A stretch of DNA of 64,000 nt from Novosphingobium sediminicola. Its GTDB lineage: Bacteria > Pseudomonadota > Alphaproteobacteria > Sphingomonadales > Sphingomonadaceae. A program made the position numbers and the translations under genes. The notes below the pieces were generated by a model that saw nothing but the letters and a program-made list of their open reading frames with translations, ran no database searches and was not told the DNA's origin. The stretch's first letter is position 1; every line of letters begins with the position of its first letter. This document shows, one piece after another, positions 1 through 9,153 of this stretch. The DNA lies in assembly GCF_014196525.1 (NCBI RefSeq), contig NZ_JACIDX010000001.1:487609-551608 (forward strand), read 5' to 3'.

Positions 1-398
1 TCGCCACGCCCAAGGACAGCCTCGTGCTGACGCTGGGCTGCGGCAAGTTCCGCTTTAACCGCGAGGATATGGGCGACATCAACGGCGTGCCCCGCGTGCT
101 GGACATGGGCCAGTGCAACGACGCCTTTTCCGCCATTCAGGTGGCGGTCGCGGTGGCGGGCGCACTGGGCTGCGGGGTCAATGACCTGCCGCTGCATTAC
201 GCGATCAGCTGGTTTGAACAGAAGGCCACCGCCGTGCTGCTGACCATGCTGCATCTGGGGATCAAGAAGATCCACCTTGGCCCCACGCTGCCGCAATTCC
301 TGACGCCCGAAGTGCTGGGCGTGCTGGTGGAGAACTTCGACATCCGCCCGACCGGCGATGCGAAGGAAGACCTGGCCCGGATGCTGGAAGCGGCATAA
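1..398 (+). CDS. hcp: Hydroxylamine reductase / hybrid cluster protein, C-terminal part (truncated by window start)
   Basis: This is the last ~130 codons of an hcp gene; the reading frame is open from base 3, so the gene starts outside the window. Visible family signatures are a GCGKFRFN segment and MGQCNDAF, which carry cysteine ligands of the 4Fe-2O-2S hybrid cluster, and a later EQKA segment with the conserved glutamate. Hcp is a cytoplasmic Fe-S protein; hydroxylamine reduction and NO reduction or S-nitrosylation roles are known for the family. Its electron donor (hcr) or regulator would have to lie upstream. The 3' side faces a convergent hydrolase gene across about 90 bp. Confidence 0.93.
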   Translation, partial: ATPKDSLVLTLGCGKFRFNREDMGDINGVPRVLDMGQCNDAFSAIQVAVAVAGALGCGVNDLPLHYAISWFEQKATAVLLTMLHLGIKKIHLGPTLPQFLTPEVLGVLVENFDIRPTGDAKEDLARMLEAA

Positions 399-485
399 GC
401 CAAAGATTGGCGGCCCCGGCCAAAACCGGGGCCGCCACAGTTTAGGCCATGCCTTAGGGCAGCAATGGCCGGAAAAATCCCTTCA

Positions 486-1460
486 TCAGAACCGTTCCAT
501 ATCCTTGGCGATGACCACGGGCCCCTTGAACAGCCGCCCGATCTGTTCGCGATAGGCCGGTTCGCCACCCTGCGCCGCGCCGCCCGCGATATGGGTAACC
601 ACCACCCGGCCCACGCCCGCGCTCGCCGCCATTTGGCCGATGGCCTGTGTGGAGAGGTGATGGCGCGTCAGATGCTCGGCCATATGCGTCTTTTCCTCGG
701 GCGAAATATGCTGCACACGGCGGTCCATCTGGGCCAGCGTATTGTCCAGATCGATCATCTCGGTCACCAGCATGTCCGCCCCCTTGGCCAGTTGCGTCAC
801 CTTCTCGCTGGGCCCGGTATCGCCGGTATAGATGATCGAGCGCCCCGGCAGATCAAAGCGATAGGACAGCGAGCGATAGGTATGCTCTTCGGGGCTGCCG
901 GGAACAAAACTATAGTGTGAATTGGTGGCCACCCGAACGGTGAATGCGTCCAGTTTCACCACCGCGCCATCGTCGAGTTCGACCACGTTGATATTGGTGG
1001 CCGGATCGATCGGCACCTCGCCCGGAATGCCAAAGCCCGAGCGCGCGCTGGGCCGCATCGCCGCGATCAGGCCCGCCACGATTTCCTTCATCCCCGGCGG
1101 GCCATAGATGGTCAGCGGCCGGACCGTGCGCGTCTGCAGGCGCAGGCCCAGCACCGCGTAAAGCCCGCCCAGATGGTCGAAATGGATATGGCTGATCCAG
1201 ACGGTGCGCAGATTGGGATAGTCGGCGCCCGCGTCCGCCATCGCGGTCATCGCGCCGTCGCCGGTGTCGATCAGATGCGCCTCGCCCGCGCGGACCAGCA
1301 GGTTGGCCGGTTCATTGCGTCCCGGACGCGGCATCGGCCCGCCCATCGTGCCCAGCGTCACCCAAGTATAGGCGTCCTTGGCAGGCGGCGTGCCGGCAGG
1401 TTGGGCCGCGACAGGTTGCGCCAGCAGCAGGCCCGCCAGCAGCATCAGTTTCTTCGCCAT
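486..1460 (-). CDS. Periplasmic metallo-beta-lactamase-fold hydrolase (RNase Z-like subfamily)
   Basis: About 324 residues. A signal peptide (AKK, hydrophobic LMLLAGLLLAQ, then VAAQ) points to export. The metal-binding motif HIHFDH is at about residues 91-96, followed by a TGDTGPS segment supplying the bridging aspartate and a later VVTHIAGG histidine, so both zinc sites look complete. ATG at 1460 is preferred over 1466 because GGGAG lies seven bases before it. It is the second gene of a likely operon with the related hydrolase starting at 2437, about 47 bp upstream. The substrate is not predictable; lactonase, arylsulfatase-like or phosphodiesterase activities all occur in this fold. Confidence 0.85.
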   Translation of the reverse strand: MAKKLMLLAGLLLAQPVAAQPAGTPPAKDAYTWVTLGTMGGPMPRPGRNEPANLLVRAGEAHLIDTGDGAMTAMADAGADYPNLRTVWISHIHFDHLGGLYAVLGLRLQTRTVRPLTIYGPPGMKEIVAGLIAAMRPSARSGFGIPGEVPIDPATNINVVELDDGAVVKLDAFTVRVATNSHYSFVPGSPEEHTYRSLSYRFDLPGRSIIYTGDTGPSEKVTQLAKGADMLVTEMIDLDNTLAQMDRRVQHISPEEKTHMAEHLTRHHLSTQAIGQMAASAGVGRVVVTHIAGGAAQGGEPAYREQIGRLFKGPVVIAKDMERF

Positions 1461-1507
1461 GATCATCTCCCGTTCCAGGCGCGGACGTCATGCCGCGCCG
1501 GTTGTTT

Positions 1508-2437
1508 TCAAAATGCGATGCTCTGCAAATCGCGGCCCAGCACGACCGGCCCGGCATAATGGGCACGCACCTGCGCCAGATCGGCCTCGTCCACCTTGCC
1601 CACATGGCTCAGCACCAGTTTGCGCACGCCCGCCTGCGTGGCCAGATCGCCCACCTGCGCGGGCGAGAGATGTTCGACATCCATATGGCGCTGAACCGGG
1701 GGCGGCACCATCGCGCGGTCGGCGGCCGTCGCCATTTCGGCCACCAGCACATCGGCCCCGCGCGCAAATTCGGCCAGGCCCGCCATCGGCCCGGTATCGC
1801 CGGTAAACACCACCGCCTTGCCGCCCATGTCAAAACGATAGGACAGCGATTGCGCACCGGGCGCGCGGGCGTGGTCCATCAACGTGTAGTGGCTGTTGGC
1901 GATGGCTTTGACGCTCACCGTACCATCGGCAAAGCCCGCCTCGGGCGTCAGATCGCGTGCGGCAAGGAACCCCGCAACCGGGCGATCCTGCCCGGATTCA
2001 GCGTTGCGGATGCGGGCATTGACCTCCATCACCGCGCCCAGCGCATGGGCGAGATCGACCGTGCCGGCCGGCCCCAGCAACTGCATCCCCGTCCCCCGCG
2101 TCGACCAGCCAAAGCTGGCAAGGCTGAGCAGGCCCGCGTAATGATCGTCATGCAGATGGGTGAGAAACACCAGCGGCACATCGCGCTCGGCCACACCCGC
2201 CAGCGCCAGTTGGCGCGACACGCCGCCGCCCGCATCGATCAGATAGCGATGGCCGCCGACCTCCAGCAGGGTGGCGATGCCAGAGCGGTCCACCCGCCCG
2301 CCCGGCCCGCCGCCCGTGCCCAGCAGGACCAGGCGATTGCCCGAAACCGTCGGGGCGGGTGATTCGGCCGCCCATGCCCCTTGCGCCATCATCAGGGCCG
2401 CCATGGCCAGCCCCTTGCCGATCCGGTGCTTCTTCAT
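1508..2437 (-). CDS. Periplasmic metallo-beta-lactamase-fold hydrolase, paralogue of its downstream neighbour
   Basis: About 309 residues, beginning at an ATG preceded by AAGGAGAG. A signal peptide runs from MKKHRIGKG through a hydrophobic core to QGAWAAES. The zinc motif HLHDDH is at residues 94-99, with a later FTGDTGPM and VLSHVG, matching the neighbouring hydrolase at all metal-ligand motifs. The two proteins look like a tandem duplication that has diverged. The gene is divergent from a TetR regulator, and a near-perfect palindrome lies in the shared promoter region, so repression by TetR is likely. An upstream in-frame start at 2707 is unlikely because it would overlap the regulator gene. 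Confidence 0.85.
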   Translation of the reverse strand: MKKHRIGKGLAMAALMMAQGAWAAESPAPTVSGNRLVLLGTGGGPGGRVDRSGIATLLEVGGHRYLIDAGGGVSRQLALAGVAERDVPLVFLTHLHDDHYAGLLSLASFGWSTRGTGMQLLGPAGTVDLAHALGAVMEVNARIRNAESGQDRPVAGFLAARDLTPEAGFADGTVSVKAIANSHYTLMDHARAPGAQSLSYRFDMGGKAVVFTGDTGPMAGLAEFARGADVLVAEMATAADRAMVPPPVQRHMDVEHLSPAQVGDLATQAGVRKLVLSHVGKVDEADLAQVRAHYAGPVVLGRDLQSIAF

Positions 2438-2475
2438 CGCTCTCCTTTCGCGGGTTTCGTCCGCCGCTCTATCAT

Positions 2476-2491
2476 TTCTACATTTGTAGAA
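2476..2491. promoter_or_regulatory. Probable TetR operator (TTCTACA-TT-TGTAGAA)
   Basis: A perfect inverted repeat with 7-bp arms around a 2-bp centre lies midway between the divergent MBL hydrolase and tetR genes. On the minus strand a TTGACA -35-like hexamer (2504-2509) is followed after 15 bp by TACAAA (2483-2488), so the palindrome would overlap the -10 region of the hydrolase operon. Repressor binding here by the adjacent TetR protein is inferred from position and symmetry. Confidence 0.6.
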
Positions 2492-2540
2492 TACACCTAT
2501 CCTTGTCAAGCAAGGTTGGGCAGGGCAAAACGAGGGTGAC

Positions 2541-3176
2541 ATGACCGAACTGCCCCCCTCCCCCCCGCGCACCCGCGCCACAAGCGCAACCAAAGGCAAC
2601 CGGCGCGAGGATCTGGCGCAGGCTGCGCTCGAAGTGCTGGGCGAATATGGCAGCCGGGGGTTCACCCATCGCGCGCTCGACCGCCATCTCGGCCTGCCCG
2701 AGGGCACGACATCGGCCTATTTTCGGCGGCGCGAGGATCTGGTGGCCATGGCCATCCGCACGGTCTTTGCGCGCGACGCCCAACAGATGGACCAGATCGT
2801 CGACCGCATCGAGGCGAAGTGCGGCGAGACGCCCAGCGTCGAGGTGGTCGCGCAATGCTGCTTTGAAATGTGGCAATGGGTGGCCAGTCAGGCGCGCGAT
2901 ACATTCGTGCTGGCGCGCTATGAGTGTTTCCTGATGGCGCGGCGCGATCCGGAGCTGATGCAACTGGTCGAAAATGTCATGCTGGCGCGGCAAACCCGTT
3001 GGGAACCGATCTTTGCCCGGCTGGGCTCGGCCAATCCGGCGGCCTCGGCGCGCCAGATCGGTCTGCTATTGCGCAGCCTGTTCTTTTCCGAAATCTTTTT
3101 CCCCGCCTGCCTGAGCACGGCCCAGCCGTCCGTCGATGTCGACCTGTTCATCCGGGAAATCCGGCATTATATTTAG
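2541..3176 (+). CDS. TetR/AcrR family transcriptional regulator
   Basis: 211 residues. The N-terminal third has the TetR helix-turn-helix pattern: GNRREDLAQAALEVLGEYG, then GFTHRALDRHLGLPEGTTSAYF, roughly residues 20-65. The C-terminal part is a variable helical ligand-binding domain. It starts at an ATG with GAGGG upstream and is divergent from the two exported MBL hydrolases, which it probably represses through the palindrome at 2476-2491. The stop codon overlaps the end of the convergent AraC gene by four bases. The ligand is unknown. Confidence 0.88.
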   Translation: MTELPPSPPRTRATSATKGNRREDLAQAALEVLGEYGSRGFTHRALDRHLGLPEGTTSAYFRRREDLVAMAIRTVFARDAQQMDQIVDRIEAKCGETPSVEVVAQCCFEMWQWVASQARDTFVLARYECFLMARRDPELMQLVENVMLARQTRWEPIFARLGSANPAASARQIGLLLRSLFFSEIFFPACLSTAQPSVDVDLFIREIRHYI

Positions 3177-4057
3177 GCTGAAACCCATGCCCGGCTTTCG
3201 CGGAAATCGGAGGCGGTGCGCCCGGTGCGCGATTTGAAGAAGCGGGCGAAATAGGCCGGATCGGCAAAGCCCAATGTGGTCGCGATCTGGCCGATGCTGC
3301 TGGCCGTATAGGTGAGCAGGCGCATCGCTTCGAGCAGCAGGCGTTGCTGGACCACCTCGGCGGGTGCCTGATCCAGCACGGCGCGGCAGGCGCGGGTCAG
3401 CGTGGGCGCGGTGGTGGCCAGATGGGCGGCGTAATCCTGCACGCTCCAGCCTTCGGTATAATGCGCCTCGACCAAGGCTTTGAAGCGGGCGATCAGCGCG
3501 TCATGCCCGCTGCGCGGCAGGTTGGGCGCGGCGCTCAGTCCCTCGACGGCCAGCGCCAGCACCAGCGCCAGTTGCGCCACCAGCGAAGTGGGCAGCATAC
3601 CCGCGCCCTGTGCTGCGCCTGCCGCCAGATCGGCCAATAGCCAGCCGAGCCGAGCCGCCGGGCCGGGCGGCAATGGGCGATGACGCGCGCCATGCCCGGC
3701 CAGCCCACCATCGCCCAGCAAGCCCGCCAGCCGCCGATCATGCAGCAGCGCATCGGCCAACGAGAGCACCCAGCCTTGCGCATCGGTGGCAAAACGAAAG
3801 GCATGGACGCAGCCCGATGGCACCACGACAAGGCTGACCGGGTCAAGCCGGGTGACGCCGGTATCATCGACCAGATCGCCATGGCCGCCATCAAGCAGAA
3901 GGAGTTGAAAAATACCAGGATGGGCGTGGGGCGAGATCGTCCACTCATGCTGGCTCGATCGGGCCGAGATCGTTTCGATATGCAGGAATTCCGGGGCAAT
4001 CGCATGATTACCCTCGCCATAGAGCGCATAGCGGCGGATCTGATGCGGTTTTGCCAT
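3173..4057 (-). CDS. AraC family transcriptional regulator with N-terminal cupin domain
   Basis: 294 residues. The N-terminal half contains a cupin-like effector domain (HEWTISPHAHPGIFQLLLL near residue 40). The last ~100 residues form the double helix-turn-helix of AraC proteins, ending with the typical GFADPAYFARFFKSRTGRTASDFR pattern. The arrangement resembles PobR-type regulators of aromatic acid catabolism, but the ligand cannot be read from sequence. It is divergent from the cytochrome P450 gene, which is its likely target. Confidence 0.87.
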   Translation of the reverse strand: MAKPHQIRRYALYGEGNHAIAPEFLHIETISARSSQHEWTISPHAHPGIFQLLLLDGGHGDLVDDTGVTRLDPVSLVVVPSGCVHAFRFATDAQGWVLSLADALLHDRRLAGLLGDGGLAGHGARHRPLPPGPAARLGWLLADLAAGAAQGAGMLPTSLVAQLALVLALAVEGLSAAPNLPRSGHDALIARFKALVEAHYTEGWSVQDYAAHLATTAPTLTRACRAVLDQAPAEVVQQRLLLEAMRLLTYTASSIGQIATTLGFADPAYFARFFKSRTGRTASDFRESRAWVSA

Positions 4058-4176
4058 GGGACAGAATCCTGCGCCGATTGATCGAAAAGTACAAGAGCTT
4101 GCGCGGCGCGGCCCTCACGCCGGGCCTGCGCCCATGGCAATCATGGCGGCATAGAAACCATGAGAGGATATGCAAG

Positions 4177-5364
4177 ATGAGCCAGATCACGCTGAATCGA
4201 CCATTCCGATTCGATCCCTATTCTCCCCAAAACGATGCCGATCCTTATCCCGCCTATAAAGTCCTGCGCGAGGAGCATCCCTGTTTCTGGAGCGAGGAGG
4301 CGGGCATGTGGGTGCTCTCGCGCCATGAGGATATTTTGAACGCCTTGCAGAACTGGCGGCTCTATTCTTCGGCCAAGGGCAATCTTATCAATGAATTCCC
4401 CGGTCGCGCCGGAGCAACGCTGGGCAGCAGCGATCCGCCGCGCCATGACCGCCTGCGCGCGCTGGTGCAAAGCGCGATGACCAAGCGGGCGCTCGACCAT
4501 GTGATCGAACCGGCGCGCGCCTCGGTGCGGCGGCATCTGGCGGCCATCGAGGGCAAGGATGTGTTCGATTTCGTGGGCGAGCTGGGCGGCGCGGTCACGC
4601 TTGATCTCATCTTCTATCTCTTTGCCCTGCCGCCGGAAAACGCCGATGAGGTGCGCGACAATGCGGTGCTGATGGTCCAGACCGATCCGGTCACGCGGCA
4701 AAAGAGCCCGGCCCATCTGGCCGCGTTTCAATGGATGGCTGATTATGCCGCGCGCATCGTCGAGGAGCGCAAGGCCAATCCGGGCGACGATCTGCTCTCC
4801 AACTTCATCACCGCCGAAATCGACGGGGAAAAGCTGCTCGACAAGGAAGTGCAGCTTACCGTCACCACGCTGATTATGGCGGGGATTGAATCGCTCTCGG
4901 GCTTTATGGGCATGTTCGCGCTGAACATGGCCGATTTTCCTGATGCGCGGCGAGCAATCTGCGCGGATCTCTCGCTGCTGCCCGATGCCATAGAGGAATC
5001 CTTGCGCTTCAACACCTCGGCCCAACGGTTCAAGCGTTGCGCGACGCAGGATATTGAACTGTATGGGAAAACCATCAAGGCGGGCGATTTCATCATGCTG
5101 GCCTATGGTTCGGCCAACCGCGACAGCGCGGTGTTCAACGACCCCGACACCTATGACATCACCCGGCGGCCCAAACGCCATCTGGGCTTTGGCGGCGGGG
5201 TCCATGCCTGCCTCGGCTCGATGCTGGCGCGGGTGGCGGTGCAGATCCTGTTTGAGGAATTCCTGACCGCCGTGCCGGAATTCAGCCGCGTCGAGGAACA
5301 ACTCGAATGGGTGCCCTCGTCCAATTTCCGCAGCCCCGGCAAACTCCTGCTGCGCCGCGGATAA
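4177..5364 (+). CDS. Cytochrome P450 (bacterial class I type)
   Basis: 395 residues, soluble. The heme-binding loop FGGGVHACLG is near residues 338-347 with Cys ligand at about 345. The ExxR motif (ESLR) is near 274. The I-helix oxygen-activation segment reads MAGIESLSG, so serine occupies the usual threonine position of the acid-alcohol pair. ATG at 4177 follows GAGAGGA with suitable spacing; the open frame extends upstream to 4051 without a better start. The divergent AraC gene suggests induction by a small aromatic or related compound. No ferredoxin or reductase lies beside it; a P450-type ferredoxin reductase homologue is encoded at 41440-42666. Confidence 0.93.
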   Translation: MSQITLNRPFRFDPYSPQNDADPYPAYKVLREEHPCFWSEEAGMWVLSRHEDILNALQNWRLYSSAKGNLINEFPGRAGATLGSSDPPRHDRLRALVQSAMTKRALDHVIEPARASVRRHLAAIEGKDVFDFVGELGGAVTLDLIFYLFALPPENADEVRDNAVLMVQTDPVTRQKSPAHLAAFQWMADYAARIVEERKANPGDDLLSNFITAEIDGEKLLDKEVQLTVTTLIMAGIESLSGFMGMFALNMADFPDARRAICADLSLLPDAIEESLRFNTSAQRFKRCATQDIELYGKTIKAGDFIMLAYGSANRDSAVFNDPDTYDITRRPKRHLGFGGGVHACLGSMLARVAVQILFEEFLTAVPEFSRVEEQLEWVPSSNFRSPGKLLLRRG

Positions 5365-5444
5365 GCGATAAGGCGTAGCCATCCCCCTTTCGCGCATGGG
5401 TTCAGCCGCTATCATGGGGGCAAACCGATGCGCGAAAGGCCCTC

Positions 5445-6731
5445 ATGCATATTCCTGACGTTTCCACTCTGGCCGAGCCGGCGACCAAGCGCTGGTACGG
5501 TCATCTTTACGCGCAAGTGTTGATGGCGATTGCGGCCGGCGTGGCGCTGGGCCATTTCGCGCCCGATGCGGGCGAGGCGATGAAGCCGCTGGGCGATATT
5601 TTCATCAAGCTGGTCAAGATGGTGATCGCGCCGGTGATCTTCCTGACCATCGTCACGGGCATTGCGGGGATGCGCGATCTGTCCTCGGTGGGGCGGGTTG
5701 CGGCCAAGGCCTTCGCCTATTTCTTCACCTTTTCGACGCTGGCGCTGATCGTCGGGCTGATCGTGGCCAATACGGTGCGGCCCGGCGCGGGGCTGAACAT
5801 CGATCCGGCCAGCCTCGATGCCAGCAAGGTGGCCGATTATGCCGCCAAGGCGCATGAAAGCTCAATCATGGGCTTTATCAACGCGATGGTGCCCGAAACC
5901 TATGTCTCGGCGCTGACCGAGGGCAATATCCTGCAAGTGCTGGTGGTGGCGATCCTGTTCGGCGTGTCGCTGGCCTCGGTGGGCGAGGTTGGCGAACGGG
6001 TGCTGGGCGTGCTGGAGGACGTTTCGACGGTCTTTTTCCGGCTGGTGTCCATTGTGATGAAGGCCGCGCCGCTGGGGGCTTTTGGCGCCATGGCCTTTAC
6101 CATCGGCAAGTATGGGGTCCACAGTCTGGCCCATCTGGTCGCGCTGGTGGCGACTTTCTACCTGACCTCGCTGCTCTTTGTGGTGGTGGTGCTGGGGATT
6201 GTGGGGCGCTTTGCGGGCTTTTCGATTTTACGCCTGCTGGCCTATCTCAAATCCGAACTGCTGCTGGTGCTGGGTACGTCCTCGTCGGAAAGCGCGCTGC
6301 CCGCGCTGATCGAAAAGATGGAGCGCGCCGGTTGCCCCAAGGCGGTGGTGGGGCTGGTCGTGCCCACGGGCTATTCGTTCAACCTCGACGGCACCAATAT
6401 TTACATGACGCTGGCCGCTTTGTTTATTGCGCAGGCCTGCAATGTCGACCTGACGCTGGGCCAGCAGGCGCTCTTGCTGGGCGTGGCCATGCTGTCGTCC
6501 AAGGGCGCGGCGGGGGTGACGGGCGCGGGCTTCATTACGCTGGCGGCCACGCTTTCCATCGTGCCATCCGTGCCGGTGGCAGGCATGGCGCTAATCCTTG
6601 GCGTCGACCGCTTCATGTCCGAATGCCGCAGCCTGACCAATTTCGTCGGCAATGCGGTGGCCACGGTCGTGGTCGCGCGCTGGGAGGGGAAGCTGGATAA
6701 GGCGGCGTTGGATGCGGCGTTGAAGGGGTAA
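5445..6731 (+). CDS. dctA: C4-dicarboxylate:cation symporter DctA
   Basis: 428 residues of the DAACS (glutamate/C4-dicarboxylate) symporter family, full length for DctA. Multiple hydrophobic helices, the serine-rich re-entrant loop [10 protein letters not shown] and the NLDGTNIYM motif of the substrate/cation site are present. It imports succinate, fumarate and malate across the inner membrane. The ATG at 5445 is preceded by AAAGG. It stands alone; a palindromic repeat starts nine bases after the stop. Confidence 0.93.
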   Translation: MHIPDVSTLAEPATKRWYGHLYAQVLMAIAAGVALGHFAPDAGEAMKPLGDIFIKLVKMVIAPVIFLTIVTGIAGMRDLSSVGRVAAKAFAYFFTFSTLALIVGLIVANTVRPGAGLNIDPASLDASKVADYAAKAHESSIMGFINAMVPETYVSALTEGNILQVLVVAILFGVSLASVGEVGERVLGVLEDVSTVFFRLVSIVMKAAPLGAFGAMAFTIGKYGVHSLAHLVALVATFYLTSLLFVVVVLGIVGRFAGFSILRLLAYLKSELLLVLGTSSSESALPALIEKMERAGCPKAVVGLVVPTGYSFNLDGTNIYMTLAALFIAQACNVDLTLGQQALLLGVAMLSSKGAAGVTGAGFITLAATLSIVPSVPVAGMALILGVDRFMSECRSLTNFVGNAVATVVVARWEGKLDKAALDAALKG

Positions 6732-6740
6732 AAGGGTTTG

Positions 6741-6978
6741 TCTCCGGCGGGCCAAGGGACTTGTCCCTTGGCAATCCCGATACTGTCTTTGTTGCGCCTA
6801 TGGATCAGCCGCCATGGATCGGCGCAGCATTGGGAAAATGAAAGCCTGCGGCGCCATACAGCGCAAGATCGCCGCGCCGCAGGCTTTCAATGATCACCCA
6901 ATCCACATCCGTGCCAACCAAAGCGCTACCCCATTAACGGGATTGCAAAGGGCCCCCGCCCTTTGCCCGCCGGAGGCA
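6741..6978. repeat. Modular palindromic repeat, copy 1
   Basis: Left end hairpin GCCAAGGGA-CTTG-TCCCTTGGC (6751-6772), preceded by CTCCGGCGG. Central hairpin arms AAAGCCTGCGGCGC (6841-6854) and its exact complement (6874-6887). Right end hairpin GCAAAGGGC-CCCC-GCCCTTTGC (6945-6966) followed by CCGCCGGAGGCA. The stem variant CCAAGG/CCTTGG differs from other copies on both strands. It occupies most of the 369-bp gap between dctA and the next gene; the remaining ~120 bp hold only an AT-richer probable promoter for the small gene at 7101. Confidence 0.85.
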
Positions 6979-7100
6979 CCTCTTGCCCACCAACTATAAG
7001 TATCACCACTTAATCCGTTAGTAACCAGAATCACCTATACAAGACATGGCCAGACGATGATCCTGATTTAGCCTTTTCATAAAACATCGAGGAAATTGCC

Positions 7101-7295
7101 ATGGGCATGCCAATCCCTTTCAAGTCTTTCACCGTTGACCGCACGCAGATTACCGACATCGAAAAGTGGATCGGTGACGGCAATAATCTGGGCGAAGTGG
7201 AAATCCGCAATTTCCTTGGCAAGATCCGCGTCGATGTTCAGAATGAAGTGGATGAGGACCGGCTGCGCTCCTTCTGCGATCGCACCCGCGATTGA
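7101..7295 (+). CDS. Small hypothetical acidic protein (64 aa)
   Basis: Sixty-four residues, starting at ATG with GAGGA seven bases upstream. The product is soluble and charged (DIEKWIGDGNNLGEVEIRNF, then DVQNEVDEDRL), with no signal peptide or membrane segment. No family is recognised. Between it and dctA lie a repeat element and an AT-richer stretch; the serS gene follows 123 bp downstream on the same strand. Base composition at third positions is compatible with coding. Confidence 0.6.
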   Translation: MGMPIPFKSFTVDRTQITDIEKWIGDGNNLGEVEIRNFLGKIRVDVQNEVDEDRLRSFCDRTRD

Positions 7296-7418
7296 AAATT
7301 TTGTGATGCGGCGGGCCTCAGCGCCCGCCCACAGTATCAGGCCGGATGGCCGGGGCTGATGGCGCAATCCCCATAGGGACTTGACCAAAACCGGCCCACC
7401 CCATACCCGCCTTACCCT

Positions 7419-8690
7419 ATGCACGACATTCGATTCATCCGCGAAAACCCCGCAGCTTTTGACGCCGGCCTTGCGCGCCGTGGTCTTGAGCCGCTTTCGG
7501 CCACTATTCTTGAGGCGGACGCGCAGGCGCGCTCGGCTCAGACCTCGGTGGACACGATGCTGGCGACGCGCAATGCCGCGTCCAAGCAGATCGGCGCGCT
7601 GATGGGCAAGGGTGACAAGGAAGGCGCGGCCGCGCTCAAGGCCGAGGTCGAGGCGATCAAACTCGATCTGCCCGCCAAGGAAGAAGCCAAGCGGAGCGCC
7701 GACAAGGTGCTGGTCGATCTGCTCTCCACGATCCCCAACCTGCCCGTTGATGAAGTGCCGCAGGGCGCGGACGAGAATGACAATGCCGAAGTGGCCCGCT
7801 GGGGCGAACCGGTCGAAATCGCCAATGCACGCGAGCATTTCGACATCGGCGCCGCGCTGGGCCTCGATTTCGAAAGCGCGCAGGTAGTTTCGGGCGCACG
7901 CTTTGCCTATCTGCGCGGGCCTATTGCGCGTTTAAACCGCGCCATCGGCCAATTCATGCTCGACACCCACACCGAGACTTTCGGCTATCAGGAAGTCGTG
8001 CCCCCCGTGCTGGTGCGCGACGATGCGCTTTTCGGCACCGCGCAATTGCCCAAGTTTGCCGAAGACCTGTTTGCCACCACCGATGGCCGCTGGCTGATCC
8101 CCACCGCCGAAGTGTCGCTGACCAATCTGGTGCGCGAACAGATCCTCGACGGCGACCTGCCCTTGCGCTTCACCGCCCTTACCCTCTGCTTCCGCAGCGA
8201 AGCGGGCGCGGCGGGCAAGGACACGCGCGGCCTGATCCGTCAGCATCAGTTCGACAAGTGCGAACTCGTCTCCATCACCACGCCCGAACAAAGCGATGAT
8301 GAACACGAGCGCATGACGGGGGCTGCCGAACATATCCTGCAAAGCCTTGACCTGCCCTATCGCCGGATCCTGCTGTGCAGCGGCGACATGGGCTTTTCCG
8401 CGCGCAAGACCTATGACCTCGAAGTCTGGCTGCCGGGTCAGGGCAAGTATCGCGAGATCAGCTCCTGCTCGAACTGCGGCGATTTTCAGGCACGCCGCAT
8501 GAACGCGCGCTATCGCCCTGCGGGTGAGAAGGGCACGAAATTCGTTCACACGCTCAACGGTTCGGGCCTTGCCGTGGGCCGCACGCTGGTGGCGATCCTC
8601 GAAAACTATCAGAACGAAGATGGCTCGGTGACCATTCCCGAGGTGCTGCGCCCCTATATGGGCGGGCTGGATCGCATCACCGCGCTCTAA
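7419..8690 (+). CDS. serS: Seryl-tRNA synthetase
   Basis: 423 residues, normal length. The N-terminal ~100 residues form the tRNA-binding coiled coil ([21 protein letters not shown] region). The class II catalytic core follows, with motif 2 around [21 protein letters not shown] and motif 3 [18 protein letters not shown] near the C-terminus. It charges tRNA-Ser (and tRNA-Sec where present). Start ATG at 7419, residues [11 protein letters not shown] as in homologues. A small membrane protein, surE and a LysM/LytM gene follow on the same strand. Confidence 0.97.
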   Translation: MHDIRFIRENPAAFDAGLARRGLEPLSATILEADAQARSAQTSVDTMLATRNAASKQIGALMGKGDKEGAAALKAEVEAIKLDLPAKEEAKRSADKVLVDLLSTIPNLPVDEVPQGADENDNAEVARWGEPVEIANAREHFDIGAALGLDFESAQVVSGARFAYLRGPIARLNRAIGQFMLDTHTETFGYQEVVPPVLVRDDALFGTAQLPKFAEDLFATTDGRWLIPTAEVSLTNLVREQILDGDLPLRFTALTLCFRSEAGAAGKDTRGLIRQHQFDKCELVSITTPEQSDDEHERMTGAAEHILQSLDLPYRRILLCSGDMGFSARKTYDLEVWLPGQGKYREISSCSNCGDFQARRMNARYRPAGEKGTKFVHTLNGSGLAVGRTLVAILENYQNEDGSVTIPEVLRPYMGGLDRITAL

Positions 8691-8756
8691 CCGATCATGG
8701 AACCTTTGCCGCCGGTGCCTCTTCCATCAGGCATCGGCAGCAAAGGAGCGCGGACC

Positions 8757-9014
8757 ATGACAGAACAGCGGAGCGAACCCCGGATCATCGTGGTCGAAAG
8801 AAGCAGCACCGGCACCATCCTGCTGGTCATCCTGCTGCTGGCGGTGCTGGTGGGCGGGCTGGTCCTGTTTAACCGGTATGATGCCAGCGAAACCGCCAAA
8901 AGCAACGCCATCGACCACACCGCCGACCAGATCGGCAAAGCCATCGACAAGGCCGCAGACAAGGCCGACGATGCGGTCGATGATGCCGCCAAGGCGGCCA
9001 AAAAACATATTTGA
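8757..9014 (+). CDS. Small single-pass membrane protein (85 aa), hypothetical
   Basis: Start ATG at 8757 is supported by AAAGGAG nine bases upstream; an in-frame ATG at 8697 lacks such a site. One transmembrane helix (TILLVILLLAVLVGGLVLF, about residues 21-39) follows a short charged N-terminus. The rest is an alanine/lysine/aspartate-rich helical tail (repeated DKAADKADDAVDDAAKAA) that may form an amphipathic or coiled-coil region outside the membrane. No function assigned. Confidence 0.65.
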   Translation: MTEQRSEPRIIVVERSSTGTILLVILLLAVLVGGLVLFNRYDASETAKSNAIDHTADQIGKAIDKAADKADDAVDDAAKAAKKHI

Positions 9015-9072
9015 CCCCCAAGACTGGCCCATTTTGGAAATCTGACCGCCAAATCGACCAAGAAATCCCTGT

Positions 9073-9105
9073 CGCGCCGTCCTGCTTTCGTTGCGGGGCG
9101 GCGCG
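9073..9105. terminator. Stem-loop, possible terminator before surE
   Basis: CGCGCCG at 9073-9079 pairs with CGGCGCG at 9099-9105 across a 19-nt loop. It is GC-rich but no thymine run follows on either strand, so its role as intrinsic terminator is weakly supported. Confidence 0.35.
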
Positions 9106-9153
9106 CTTGGCTGTAAGGCCGGGTGGTTGATTTCTTAATGAAAGGGCCAAGGC

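Noticed and set aside
4132..4146. CCATG-GCAAT-CATGG as AraC operator in front of the P450
   Set aside because: Five-bp arms containing ATG triplets near the start are easily found by chance, and AraC proteins usually bind direct repeats.
6741..6978. Repeat elements as insertion sequences with a transposase
   Set aside because: No copy contains a frame with transposase features; each is only 220-240 bp and no clear target-site duplications were seen by eye.
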